From: Zantedeschia hybrid cultivar
Taxonomy: Eukaryota > Streptophyta > Magnoliopsida > Alismatales > Araceae
DNA length: 64,000 nucleotides
Direction of reading: 5' to 3'
NCBI GenBank assembly: GCA_030544215.1
Contig: JARZZO010000011.1
Span: 8,356,001-8,420,000, forward strand
The notes under the pieces are model-generated. The model was not told the origin of the DNA, ran no database searches, and saw nothing but the letters and a program-made list of their open reading frames with translations. Positions 21,621 to 33,301 of this stretch are shown piece by piece. The stretch's first letter is position 1, and each line of letters starts with the position of its first letter. The translations under genes were made by a program, and so were the position numbers.

Positions 21621-23182
21621 CCCCTCCGAATATGTTAGATTCATCTTTTTTCGGTAAAATAAGAAACTATGCACAAGGTTCCATAATGGATCACCTTTCA
21701 GTGATCTCAGACAATATTGGAATGTGTTTTTTGTAGATATACCCCCATGGATTACTGTATTTGTATGTATTTTTTGACTCCCTTATATTGTTATAAATAT
21801 CTCTGGCAGATCGTATTCAGTGTGTTGCCCCCAGGGTTTGAACCCTGGTGGGCTGAGTTTGTACATAGTGTGAGTATAACCCCTATTGATTGCGCTAGAG
21901 AGAATCAAAAAAAAATTATATTTATATCATTCCATTAAAATGGCATGAACTTTAACTGAATATGTTACAAAGATTCTGTCAATTCTAATGAATTAAAGTG
22001 TACATATGCAAAACTAAGCATTTAGGAGTATATCTACAAAAATGACCAAACATTTCAGCATATTTGCTTGGGGTCAGCAGCAGTTTGATGGAAAAACTAT
22101 AACCATACAGGTCAGAGATATTTAGTATGTGACAGTGAGGAGTATATGCAAATATGTTAGTTTATAAGAATATATATAAAAATCCCTATTAAAAATCTAG
22201 ATCTGGAGTGTCTATACTCCATCAGACATAAACAATACACAAGGGGGGAAGACTACCAGTCACCCCCTAGAACGATGTTGTCTACGTCATTTCGCCATAT
22301 CGCGAGGAAGTTTATCTGCTGTACGTTTCGAGTTCATCTCTTTCTTTCTTTTTTGGTACAAGTTTCGAGCCCATCTCTGTCAGCTATGAAGACCTTCTTG
22401 ATGACTCAGAGGGAGGAGACGAATGGGTTCAAACTTAAATAAATAAGAAATTAATTACGAAATTACGATTAAATTTCAAAAAGATGAGAAAATAAAAAAT
22501 CAAACACACAAAGAACACAAAGATTTATATTGGTTGACTTTATTTAGATGTACGTCAAATCTCCAAACAACTTCTTAGAATTTTCACTAACACAAGGTAC
22601 AAACCTTTTGTAAGATCACAACCAACTATCTTGGGGACCAACGGTCTTCCTTTTTAAACCAAAGGGGAACAATATCCTACATGCTGGGCACGTATTTTCT
22701 TTTAAACTAAGAAGAGGAAGAACACTGCAACTATAATGAATAATTATAAGATGTCTCTTTAATAGGCCGATATTAAAATTAAACTCTAATCAAGAAATCA
22801 AGACACAAAATAAGAACAAAGGACATTGGTATTGATCTCGTTGTAGAAAGCCTGAGAGTTTCAATGCACGACTGAGTGAAGGTCTAACTCTCATGTCCTA
22901 TTCTCTGTGACTATGTGCAGTAAGAAGAAAGTTCTAGTTCTATGTATTTTCTTAGCTTTTTTACAAAAGTTGATTCCTACTCTTTTTCTCTCTATGTTTT
23001 TATTCTTGTGTTTGTAGAGAAGTCTTATATTTATACAAAATTTCAAAGGAAATTTGTCCACTTGAATACTCTAGTTATCATCCTTCTTTCTAAAATCTTC
23101 TACTTTCAGTCTAGCGTAACTTAATGAGTCTTAATATTAAACAACTTATATCCAATTGAGAGAGAGTTCGAGTGTGTAACAT
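21621..23182. other. Intergenic with dispersed-repeat fragments
   Basis: GGAAGACTACCAGTCACCCCCTA and the following ATGTTGTCTA at about 22247-22285 recur at 26142-26180 (GGAAGACTACCGGTCACCCC). A stretch at 22500-22620 (AACACAAAGATTTATATTGG, then GTACGTCAAATCTCC) looks like retroelement-derived sequence of a kind common in plant genomes, but no terminus is defined. No gene is supported. Confidence 0.35.
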
Positions 23183-24567
23183 TGTTGATTTTAACGGATC
23201 AGCGAGTTGTCTTAGTCATTTTTCAAATTTAAATATGCATATCTTTCCAAATATGTTGACAATCTAAGAATAGAAAATTTTTATCTAATTGACCAACCAT
23301 TGGATAAAAAATGTGTTAAACAGAGTGTAGATACAGGTCTAATATGTTGTAGGCGTATGAGGTGTCAATACAAAGAAAGTGTTAATTCTGTATGTGACCT
23401 ATAAGCTAACCAATCAAACTTCCTCTCATTCATTTATTTAATGGGAATAAACATTCATTATGGGTGAACCATTTATTTTTCGTTATTCGTATCATAATGA
23501 AGTCTATAAATATATGCAATCACTGTCAGATTAAGATGAGATAATAATGATAAGACTGATATAATAGTTCATAGTCGAAGGTTATCTGAGAATGACATCA
23601 AATACCCAATAAGACTAGTACGAATTACACCAACTCATAAGATGAGGGTGACTGATCTTATAGTCACGTGTATGATGACACTATGTTGAACCTGTATGTG
23701 CCCATTAGTGAATGAGTTTACTGAATTAATCGGATATAGATCGCTAGATGGTAAGTTACTTAACTGTCAACTAACTTGATCATTCGTCACAATAACATAG
23801 ATAGTCTTTGAACCTAATACACTAAAGATATCTTGTCGGTGGTCTAAACTTTGATTATGACTTACGAATCTCTAACTACAGAATTCTAGTCAGTCATGTG
23901 ATCAGATTCAGCAAAAAACTGTCAAAGGTGATTGTATGTTCAATAAAGAATCATTTGCTTTCAATTATAAGAGACATAATAATCTAAGTTAGATGAGTGA
24001 AAGTTTGTAGCTAAGTCAGACATACTATTAGGAAATGAGTTTTCTGATATTGAATAAATGCATCGGATGTCGAGTTAGATAACTAATTAGTGTTTGACAA
24101 CTCACCATACTTTAGGTCGACTCATGAGCATTAGAGGATGAAGGATTAAATCTACGTTGTAATTGTAGATGGATATGTTCCTTGAGTGGATATGTTCCTT
24201 GAGTGGGTTGCTTAATCCTATTACCTTCCAAGGTCATGCGGTGTTGTTTAGAACTCAACTTGATTGGAGCTCCAATTGAATTCACATGGAGATGTGATTC
24301 GGTTGAATAATCAAGTTAATATGTGATATTAATTAATTACTTTAAGCCAATGAAATATTATTAAACTTAACGAACTGAAAATTGGATTAGTACTTAGACC
24401 TAAAAGATCACATACATAAAGATTCTCGACTTATAGATCAAAAGTAGATTTTATACTAATTTTGAGTTTTTGTGAAAAATTACAAAATAATATAAATTAT
24501 AACAAAGAGAACTGGTTGGCCAAGTTCTAGGAGTAGCTCCAGCCGCTCCTCTTATAACAAAGAAAAT

Positions 24568-24656
<89 letters not shown>

Positions 24657-24973
24657 TGTGTGCCCAACACAGGGGCGCCCCCTACTTTTGCCGCTCCGCT
24701 ACCTTTGTCTCTACCGGTCAGAGAAGAACGTCTACATGCCGTGGAAACCTACAAGAAGGTGGAAAGTCAACAATCGCGTCGAGTTGAGCGAGAAGACGAG
24801 GACAATCTATGAAGAAGAGAATCACATGGATATTACTAGAGGTCGGGCATCTGTGGAGCTTGCGATGTCGCTCCTTCGGAATCGAGCAGTTGTAGATTTG
24901 AGTTCTCGCGAGGGATTAAAAATTTTAGTTTGCGTTTCCGCGGCATTCTTGTTCCTTCCGTCCGATCCTTACA
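23183..24973 (+). mobile_element. Ty1/copia-like LTR (start uncertain)
   Basis: The 3' boundary is supported: the sequence ends CCTTACA and is followed one base later by TGGTATCAAAGTC. This is close to the initiator-tRNA(Met) primer-binding site TGGTATCAGAGC used by Ty1/copia elements. The start is my guess at TGTTGATTTTAACGG (23183), giving about 1.8 kb. The region has no ORF of note and carries the long CT microsatellite near its 3' end. No second LTR is seen, so this is probably a truncated element. Confidence 0.4.
24570..24652. repeat. (CT)n microsatellite, about 41 units
   Basis: An uninterrupted CT run of about 83 bases inside the copia-like LTR, about 320 bases before its 3' end. It is perfect, so probably length-variable between individuals. 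Confidence 0.95.
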
Positions 24974-24974
24974 G

Positions 24975-24987
24975 TGGTATCAAAGTC
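24975..24987 (+). other. Primer-binding site of the copia-like element
   Basis: TGGTATCAAAGTC follows the LTR end and differs at few positions from the tRNA(Met)-complementary site of plant copia elements. Confidence 0.5.
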
Positions 24988-25400
24988 AAATTTCGCTCTA
25001 TTTATTTTAATTCGCTAAAATAATTATTTTTAAAATGATTTCCATGCAAACATTCGATTTTTTTTTTTTTTTTTACAGAGATTTGCCGGTAGGATGGACA
25101 TGAATAATTGGATTATTTTTCTACATTAAAATTAAATTTTTTTGGGGTGTTCTCCATGAGACGAAGAACTCCTTCATGGGCCGCCCGTAAGGGGGAGCGC
25201 CGGCCACCATCGGCGTCGCCAATGTCGCCAGCGGTGCCCGCCGGCAACGTAGGAGTGAACCTGCAGATTATTCGGGGTGGTGAGATCGTGCGTTTCTACA
25301 CTTTAGGCTGTCATAGGAGTGAACCTGCAGATTATTATCTATCACTTGTCTTTATCAGGAGATTTATTTAAACTTCTAAATGACAATTAAGGCATGGGTA
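24988..25400 (+). other. Truncated leader/internal piece of the copia-like element
   Basis: AT-rich leader up to about 25150, then a GC-rich piece (25160-25260) with CGCCGGCC and GCCCGCCGGCAACG. No gag, protease, integrase or reverse-transcriptase motif is found, so the internal region has been lost. An exact 23 bp direct repeat lies at 25250-25272 and 25314-25336. Confidence 0.35.
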
Positions 25401-26529
25401 CCGTGTGAGAAAGTGATCCTGCACCCAGAAGGGGCTCTTTACCTTTAATATTCTAATGAGAACACTATTTTTTTTATTTTCTGCAAACGGACAGTTCGCC
25501 TTTCTTCAAGTAAAATGGAGAAGTTTGGCTCCACATTCGTTGTTTGTATGACAAGGCTCAAGTTTACGAAGAGAGTTCTCACCACCGTCTTATTGAGAGT
25601 TCTATTTCTGGAAAAACAATGAAGCCTTTTTTTTTAACTTTGAAAAAAAAAATGAAGCCATGTAGCAGCTTGTTCTTGACACGATTCATGTTCAAAGTGG
25701 ATAATAGTTTGGCGTTCGTGGCTCTTTCTTTCTACTAACATTAGTGTTGCATATGAGAAGTCCATCATATATGCATATTCGATCGCCTTCTCAAGAAGTT
25801 GTGTTCAATAATCCTACATCAATTATGTGAGAAGGTACGTAGCCTTATATTTATAAAGAAAGTACATGTTCTAACCTCAGTGGACCTTCTTCCGGCTTAG
25901 GCTTTTTAGTGCCACCTTTATCTTTCCTACTCCCCTTTCCCCTGTGTTGTTTTGCTTGCTTCTCTACAGATCTGAGACTCCCCTCTTCATCATTGCTGAG
26001 TGAGAATCTCTACTCCTTAAGTTCAAGATTAAACAGTCTAACAGTAGTAGATAATCGATTAATTCTATTACTTATTTTAAATAATTAATAGTTGATTTCA
26101 GACATTTTCAAAGTATGTTATCATCTATATTCCTACAAAAGAGGAAGACTACCGGTCACCCCCTAAACAATGTTGCCTATGAACTTGCCAGACCTTATAT
26201 ATAACACTGTGGTTATCATACAATATAAAAAAGTGTTTTCAGAAATAATTCATTTGAATCAGGCATTCAAAAATGCAATAAAAAAAAAGTAACTATATGT
26301 GCTTTGAATTGTTTTTTCTAATGCAATTTAAAAATTTCAAATTAAAACTATAACTGCATGCTAAATAGATGTTAATCTAATTATGAGTTTTATCTCAAAT
26401 GAACAGATACATCTTGACGGATGATATTTTAATTACTATACTTTATTTTTATTCAATAATATGGCATACTAAGTACTGAAAAGCATGCATCACACATTTT
26501 TACATGATACATAAGTAAAACAGCCAATA
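25401..26529. other. Intergenic; target region of the gypsy element
   Basis: No gene is supported. About 26280-26530 (AATTTAAAAATTTCAAATTAAAACTATAACTGC in parts, TTCAATAATATGGCATACTAAG, TTTTTACATGATACATAAGTAAAACAGCC in parts) belongs to a dispersed sequence also found at 14150-14260 and 43300-43680. Confidence 0.45.
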
Positions 26530-26534
26530 CCAAA

Positions 26535-27677
26535 TGATGCGGCAGAATCCGATTCGGCCCATTGCAGCAGGCCCAAACCCCATTCAGCCCAACAGTAGCA
26601 GTATTAGGCCCTCCGGCGGCCTTCGGCCCGTTAGCGGCCCGGCAGCCCTCGGCCCATAAGCGGCCCCGTCGCTCCCGGCCCGACAGGCTTCAGCCCGTCA
26701 GCGGCCCACCAGCCTACGGCCCGGGAACAGCACGGCGGCCCAGGGCCCAGCAGGCTTCGGCCCGTCAGCGGCCCAACCCCCTTCGGCCCGGTAGCCGAAT
26801 CCGGCCCACTCCGGTGGCGGATCAGACGCTATGGCGGTTTATCAGTAAGCCTCCTTTTAGTCCTATATCGGCTGCCACCGTTAACCATCCGCTACCCTCC
26901 GCTATAAGTATCCTGCTACTTGTGGCCAAGGGGGTGGTGGGAAAAACGGATGCCCCCCTAAGCTTCCGAAACCCCTTAAAGGACTGTTGTCCGAATAGGG
27001 TTCTAGCTATTTCTTCTTGCTTCCTGAATCGAATCTTCTTCAGAAGCTAACTTGACCGTCGGAAGGGGTTCCCCAGGGCTGACGCCCGGGACTCCTGCTG
27101 ACTGGTTCTTCTTCTTCTTTCCCTCCCGCAGGGGCTCGGTTCGAATCATCGCCGACCTCCCCGAGTCGGTCTCGGCCGCCGACCTCGGACTCCTCTCCCC
27201 GGTCTCGACGCCGAACGCCGGCTGCACCGCGCCAGGAGACTCGGTCTCACGCTGAAGTAGCCTTCGGACTCGCCGTCCGAGGGCAATCCCGTCGGTCGCC
27301 CCGCGCCAGGAGACTCGGCCTCGCGCTGAAGGTGCCTTCGGACCCCCTCGTCGGAGAGCGAGCCGTCCCCCCGTCAGATCTCGGACTTTCCGGCTTCTGC
27401 TCCGACGCTCGTCTACAGCTCCGCCGACAGGAGCTCCTGCTCGCGCCGCGCCTTCGTCCGACCGAAGGAGCAGCGGCTCACTATCCAAGAGCAGCTCCGG
27501 CGGCAGATCGCGCCCCCCGCGGGCGGATCCTCTTCATTCCGAAATAGCCTCGGCTTCGCCCTGTTGTGGATCCCCGTCGGGTCCCCTCGTCACCGTTCGA
27601 TCCGGACCGGCTCCGGATCCTCCTTGTTTCGGATCCCCGTTTGCGGGATCCGGTCGTGATAGATCCAGTCTACATCA
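26535..27677 (+). repeat. 5' LTR of the complete gypsy element (1143 bp)
   Basis: Starts TGATGCGGCAG and ends GTCTACATCA. U3 is dense in GGCCC/CGGCCC phrases. A TATA box (CTATAAGTA) lies at 26902-26910, so transcription should start near 26935. Long ORFs inside (26562-27050 and 27003-27488) are repeated in the 3' LTR and are not genes. Confidence 0.93.
26902..26910 (+). promoter_or_regulatory. TATA box in the 5' LTR
   Basis: CTATAAGTA in U3. The equivalent position in the related element at 45512 is CTATAAATA, which supports function. Confidence 0.6.
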
Positions 27678-27679
27678 CG

Positions 27680-27697
27680 TGGCGCCGTCTGTGGGAA
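27680..27697 (+). other. Primer-binding site of the complete gypsy element
   Basis: TGGCGCCGTCTGTGGGAA begins two bases after the LTR. The terminal TGGCGCC fits the 3' end of a tRNA; I do not assign the tRNA species. The pol-less element uses the same sequence at 46842. Confidence 0.75.
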
Positions 27698-27713
27698 ACC
27701 AACAAAACAAGTC

Positions 27714-30700
27714 ATGTCTCAGCGACCTGTGACCCGACGATCCGGGCAGAGCGAAGCGGAAGCGCGGGAGGCTTCGGCACCGATGCCGCTTTCCGAAGGC
27801 GCGCCATCTGCCCCGCCGAACCCGCCTCTGCCGACCATCCCGGAGTCCTTCGGCTCGGAAGACCGAGTGGGGGTACTCCAGCAGTAGGTGGCCACGCTGG
27901 CCGCTGCCGTCACGTCCCTAGCGCCTCTTCAGGAGATGGTATCTGCCATCGCCCAGCGCATGGGACTGACGGGGCAGCCTCCCCAGCAGGCGCCGCTCCC
28001 CCCACTCTACTCAGTACAAGACGCCCGGTTCCGACCGGTGCCTGCGCCAGCCTCTCTCTACGAAGCTGCGGCGGCGCGCAGCGAGCCCTCGGCATTGCCT
28101 GCCCGAGCTCCCCGCGTCGATCGCCCGACGGAGCAGGATTATGCTTCGTCGGAGTACCATCCGGCCCGCCCCGGAGGGCCATCCGTCGCCACCTCGGCCG
28201 CCCCGGACCTGGACCAGCGGCTGACGGCGATGCGCAAGGAGATGCAGCAGATGGTGTCCCGGCCTCACGGGGCGCCCCTCGCCAGCAGCATCATGGAGCA
28301 GACCCCGTTCACGGCGGAGCTCCTGGCCACCGAGGTGCCCCCCGACTTCAAGCTGCCGAAGGGCCCTCCCTATGATGGGATGACAGATCCGGTCTGTCAT
28401 TTCCGGAAGTTCAACTCCTACCTCCGGGTCCGGGGGATCTCCGAGGCAGTCCGCTGCCGTCTCTTCCCCCTCACCCTTGAAAAGATCGCCCTCACCTGGT
28501 TCGAGACGCTGGCCCCCAACTCCATCCACTCCTTAGCACAGTTGGGCCAGTTGTTTATCGACCAGTTCTATGATGCCACCCGGCAGAGCAAGACCTCCGC
28601 CAGTCTGCTGGCTATTCGGCAAGGTCCTGCCGAGACTCTCCAGGACTACTTCACCAGGTTCCGGACCGAGGCCGCCCAGATCCCGAACCTCGACAGCTCA
28701 ATCGCGGTTTCGGCCGTGATCAGCGGGTGTCGGGACGAGGGGCTCCTCGGTTCCATTGGGAAGCGCCATCCCCCGACCTTCCAGGACCTCGTGGCACGGG
28801 CCCACAAGTACATCAACCGGGAGGCCCTGATGCTGTCCAGAGGAAGAGGCGCCACCGAAGCCATCTCGGCACCTGCTCCCCAGGTGGTCCGACCTCGGCC
28901 GGAGGACCAGGAGTCCTCGCGAAAGCGCTATCGCAGGGAGGAATGGGACAGGGAGAGGCGACGGGACGCGCAGCCGCGGTACCTACCCTTACCTGCTCCC
29001 CCTTCCCGAATGCTCATGGAGGTGAAAGGCATGCTCCGACGGCCCGATCGCATCAAGACCGATCCCCGCCGAAGGGATCCCGGCAGGTATTGTGAATACC
29101 ACCGGGAGATCGGCCACACGACGGATGAGTGTCGGCAGCTCCGGGAAGAGATTGACCGCATCATCCGGGAGGGGAAACTGCCGCAGTACCGCCGGGAGCA
29201 GCCACCGCAACAGAACCAGGACGCCCCTGCAGCGCCCAGACAACAGCAGCCCTCAGCAACAGAAGCCGCTCCTCCGCCCAAAGCCACCTCGGCCCCGGTT
29301 GAATCATCCCATCAAAGACCCAGTTCTGGGTCTATCATGATGATATCCGGAGGACCGGGGGAAGGGTCCAGGCCGCGGCAGCGTAGCACAGTAGCAGCAG
29401 TTGAGGGCGAGCCGAAGAGGCCTCGCCTGGAAGACATCACCTTCGGCGCCGAGGACCTGACGGATGTTCATGTCCCTCACGACGACGCTCTCGTCGTCAA
29501 CGCTGTAATAAATAACTATGATGTACATAGGATCTTTGTGGATAATGGAAGCGCCCCAAACATCTTGTTTTACGATTGTTTCGAGAAAATGGGATTGAGT
29601 GAGGCTAGTATGAAGCCTCATCGGGGCCCTCTCTTCGGTTTTAACGGCTCGCCCTGCCGAGTAGAAGGTATTGTTCGGCTTCCTGTGACCTTGGGCTCCG
29701 CCCCCCGGCAATTGACCGTTGAAACGGACTTTGCCGTTGTGAAGATCGAGTCAGCCTACAACGCCATATTCGGCCGAAGGCTCATCGGCGGGGTCGGAGC
29801 CGTGCCCTCATCCTTCCATCAGAAGCTAAAATTTCATACCGACCACGGGATCGGCGAGGCCAAAGGAAACCAAGAAGCCGCTCGGCAATGCTACATGATT
29901 TCGGTCAAAGGGAAGAACGCAGCTGAAACCGTAGCGATCGAGTCATCAGCCGAAGCATCTCCGGGAGAAGCACTCCTCGCCGTCCCTGTTCCAGGAGGCG
30001 AAGGACGAGTCCTGATGATAGGCTCCGGCCTGGAGAAAGGTGAAGCAGAGAAGCTTACCGAGTTCTTGAAAAAGAACCTCGACATCTTCGCCTGGTCTCC
30101 GGCAGACATGCCCGGGGTGGACCCGGAGGTAGCAGAGCACCGACTCCATACCGATCCCGATCAGCCTCCGGTGAAGCAGAAGCGGCGCACCTTCAACCAG
30201 GAAAGGAGAGCCGCCATCCAGGCTGAAGTACAAAAGGGACTGGACGTCGGACATCTCCGAGAGGTGCATCATCCAGACTGGATAGCCAATGTGGTCATGG
30301 TGCCAAAGAAAGATGGCAAATGGCGCATGTGCGTGGACTTCACCAACCTCAACAAGGCCTGTCCAATGGACAGCTTTCCACTGCCTCGGATAGACCAGGT
30401 GGTGGACGCCACTTCTGGCCACGAGCTCTTAAGCTTCCTCGACGCCTATTCAGGCTACCACCAGATCCGGATGCATCCGGACGACGAGAGCAAGACCAGC
30501 TTCACCACCGATTTGGGTCTATACTGCTACACCCGAATGCCCTTCGGTCTGAAGAACGCCGGCGCGACATATCAGCGACTGGTCAACAAGGTATTCGCCG
30601 CGCAGCTCGGCCGAAACATGGAGGTCTATATAGACGACATGTTGGTGAAAAGCCGCGTTGCTGCGGAGCACCTGGCCGACCTGGCCGAGACTTTCTCCGC

Positions 30701-33218
30701 CCTCAGGCGGTTCAAGATGAAGCTGAACCCGGCCAAATGCGCCTTCGGGGTAGCCTCCGGCAAGTTCCTCGGCTACATGGTCACGCACCGAGGGGTGGAG
30801 GCTAATCCCGAGAAGGTTTCGGCCATCATAAAGATACGCCCCCCGACTAACCTCCGAGAGGTACAGAAGCTGAACGGGAGGATCGCAGCTCTCAGCCGCT
30901 TCATGTCCAGGGCGGCCGACTACTGTTTTCCCTTCTTCAAGCTGCTGAAGAAGGCCAACAACTTCGACTGGACAGAAGAGTGTCAGACAGCCTTCGATCA
31001 GTTGAAGGCCTACCTCTCCAAAGTCCCCATCCTGTCAAAACCGATTTCCGGGGAGCCTCTGAGCCTATACCTCGCAGTCTCCGAGACGGCCCTCAGCACC
31101 GTCCTCGTCCGAGAACAAGAAGGCATTCAGAAGCCCGTTTATTACACCAGCCGAGCCCTTCAGGGAGCGGAACTCCGGTACCAAGCCCTGGAAAAGTTGG
31201 CTCTGGCCCTCGTCACTTCTGCAAGAAGGCTTCGGCCGTACTTCCTGGCCCATTCTGTGAAAGTCCTCACCAACCAGCCCTTGAGGCAGGTTCTCTCCCG
31301 ACCAGAGGTGTCCGGCAGGCTGGCGAAGTGGGCAATTGAGCTAGGAGAGTTCGACATCTCCTACGCCCCTCGAGTAGCCATAAAAGCCCAAGCATTGGCA
31401 GACTTCATCGCCGAACTTACCCCCGGCGCTTGCGCGACGCCGCAGCCAGAACCCGAGGTGGCCGAAGCCGAGGCTCTTTCAGCACCGGCACCACCGGACG
31501 AATGGCGACTCTTCGTGGACGGCTCCGCGTGCTCCACGGGCAGCGGCGCCGGATGGATCCTGGCATCACCCGAAGGAGTCGTGACGGAGTACGCCCTGCG
31601 TTTCTCCTTTCCTGCGACTAACAACGCCGCCGAGTATGAAGCCCTCATTTCCGGCCTCCAAGCAGCGAAGAAACTCGGCGCCCGGAACTTAAAAGCCTTC
31701 AGCGATTCCCAGTTAATCGCCGGCCACGTCTCCGGGGAGTATGAGGCTCGGGACGCAGTGATGGCGTCTTATCTCCAGGTAACTCGCAAGATCCTCGCTC
31801 AATTCGATTCTTGTGAAATCGTGAGGATCCCGAGAGCCGAGAACACCCGGGCCGATGCCCTTTCCCGGCTGGCGTCAACCCAAGACGGGGGGGGAGGCCG
31901 GATGATCCTCGTCGAGGAGCTCGCCGAACCCAGCCTCGGCGAAACCGAAGCCATGCAGATTGCTGAAGCAGAAGCCGAGACATGGATGACTCCCCTCGTC
32001 GCTTTCCTTCTCCAAGGAGAAGTCCCTCCAGATCCTAGGGAGGCGAAGCGCATCCGGCAGCGCTCATCCCACTTTCTCCTTTTGGACGGGGTGTTGTACA
32101 AGAAATCATTTGGCCGACCTTTGCTGCGGTGCCTCGGCCCGGCCGAGGCCGACTACGCCATAAGGGAAGTCCACGAAGGGGTGTGCGGGGCGCATGCGGG
32201 AGGAAGGGCCCTGGCTCACAAGCTCCTAAGGCAAGGCTACTGGTGGCCCACGCTTCGAGAGGACGCTTTGGCCCTCGTACGGCGCTGCGACCAGTGCCAG
32301 AGGTTTGGCTCCCTCACTCATCAGGCAGCCACCCTTCTGACCCCGTTATCTGATCCCTGGCCTTTCGCCCAATGGGGAGTCGACATCCTTGGACCTTTTC
32401 CCGTCGCCACCGGCCAAAGGAAATTCCTCATCGTGGCAGTCGACTACTTCACCAAATGGGTCGAGGCCGAACCCCTCGCCTCAATAACCGACAACAATGC
32501 TTGGAACTTCGTGTGGAAGTCCATCATTTGCCGGTTCGGCGTCCCTCGAGCCATCATCTCAGACAACGGAAAGCAGTTCGATAGCCGACGGTTCTGTGAT
32601 AACTGCGCCAGCTTCGGCATACTCCACAAGTTTACTTCGGTAGCGCATCCTCAAGCGAACGGCCAAGCCGAAGTCACTAACCGAAGCCTTTTACAGGGAT
32701 TGAAAACCCGACTCGGCGAAGCTAAGGGCCGATGGATGGAAGAATTGCCGAGTGTCCTGTGGGCCTATCGGACGACGAGCCGAACCCCCACCGGCGAAAC
32801 TCCCTTCCGCATGGCCTATGGGGTAGAGGCCGTCATTCCCATAGAAATCGGCCTCCCTTCTCCCAGAGTCATTGCCTATAATACGGAAGCCAATGAGGAA
32901 AGTCTGAAAGACCACTTGGACCTCATTGAGGAGGTCCGAGATAAAGCTCGTATCCGACTGGCGGCTTATCAGCAACGAATGGCCAAGTACCATAACACTC
33001 GAGTAAAGCCCCGGAGCTTTGAAGTGGGGAATCTCGTGTTAAGGAATGCCCATGCTTCCAAGCCAGCCGAAGCCTCGGGGAAGCTTGCCCCCAACTGGGA
33101 GGGGCCCTACCGGGTCAGGGAGGTAATCAGACGAGGAGCTTACCGGTTGGAAACCCTTTCGGGCCAACCCCTTCCTCGCACATGGAATCTGGAGCGCCTT
33201 CGGCGTTATTACATGTAA
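27714..33218 (+). CDS. gag-pol: Gag-Pol polyprotein of the Tat-lineage gypsy element, one amber stop
   Basis: The frame runs from ATG 27714 (MSQRPVTRRSGQ) to the stop at 33216-33218, 1834 codons plus stop, broken once by TAG at 27885-27887 (codon 58); the related gag at 46875 has CAG there. Gag capsid region 28340-28690 (LPKGPPYDGM, LEKIALTWFETLAP); zinc knuckle-like CEYHREIGHTTDEC near 29091. Aspartic protease VDNGSAPNILF near 29535. Reverse transcriptase 30240-30790 with GKWRMCVDFTNLNKACP, MPFGLKNAGATYQR and YIDD at 30627-30638. A first RNase H region (about 30950-31430) lacks the leading Asp (LAVSETALSTVL), as in the connection domain of Tat elements. The second RNase H (31500-31875) keeps VDGSA, NNAAEYEAL and SDSQL. 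Integrase: zinc site HEGVCGAHAGG...CDQCQ (32173-32310), catalytic D, D, E in VDILGPF, ISDNGKQFD and QANGQAEVTN. No chromodomain. All catalytic residues of the active domains are present. Confidence 0.9.
27885..27887 (+). other. In-frame amber stop in gag
   Basis: CAG TAG GTG here, against CAG CAG GTG in the related element (around 47040-47050). It is a single C-to-T change in a CHG context, a usual site of cytosine methylation in plants. The following bases do not match the CARYYA readthrough context, so a real block of Gag-Pol synthesis is likely. Confidence 0.85.
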
Positions 33219-33248
33219 GTCAACTCTCCCCAGGCTTTTAGCCGGAGG

Positions 33249-33256
33249 CTATAAAT
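33249..33256 (+). promoter_or_regulatory. TATA-like box just after the pol stop
   Basis: GGCTATAAATACAG lies 30 bases past the pol stop and about 50 bases before the 71 bp array. The sequence is a good plant TATA, but nothing else shows that it is used. It points toward the array and faces the minus-strand TATA near 35740. Confidence 0.35.
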
Positions 33257-33301
33257 ACAGAAACTCGCTTTCTTTCAGAAAAACTTGTTATGGTTTTCTA
33301 T

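Noticed and set aside
23183..25400. Complete Ty1/copia element
   Set aside because: Only one LTR end and a primer-binding site are visible; there is no gag or pol sequence and no second LTR.
26562..27488. Overlapping ORFs of 162 (+) and 161 (-) residues in the LTR
   Set aside because: Both recur in the 3' LTR at 36390-37316, differ only by LTR substitutions, overlap each other on opposite strands and have no domain; they are GC-rich chance frames.
27885..27887. Programmed readthrough of the gag amber codon
   Set aside because: The following GTG GCC does not resemble known readthrough contexts and the relative has a sense codon; a simple mutation explains it better. Kept only as a refutation test.
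27566..28375. 269-residue ORF overlapping the start of gag
   Set aside because: It is a shadow frame; the conserved Gag sequence shared with the second element is in the 27714 frame.
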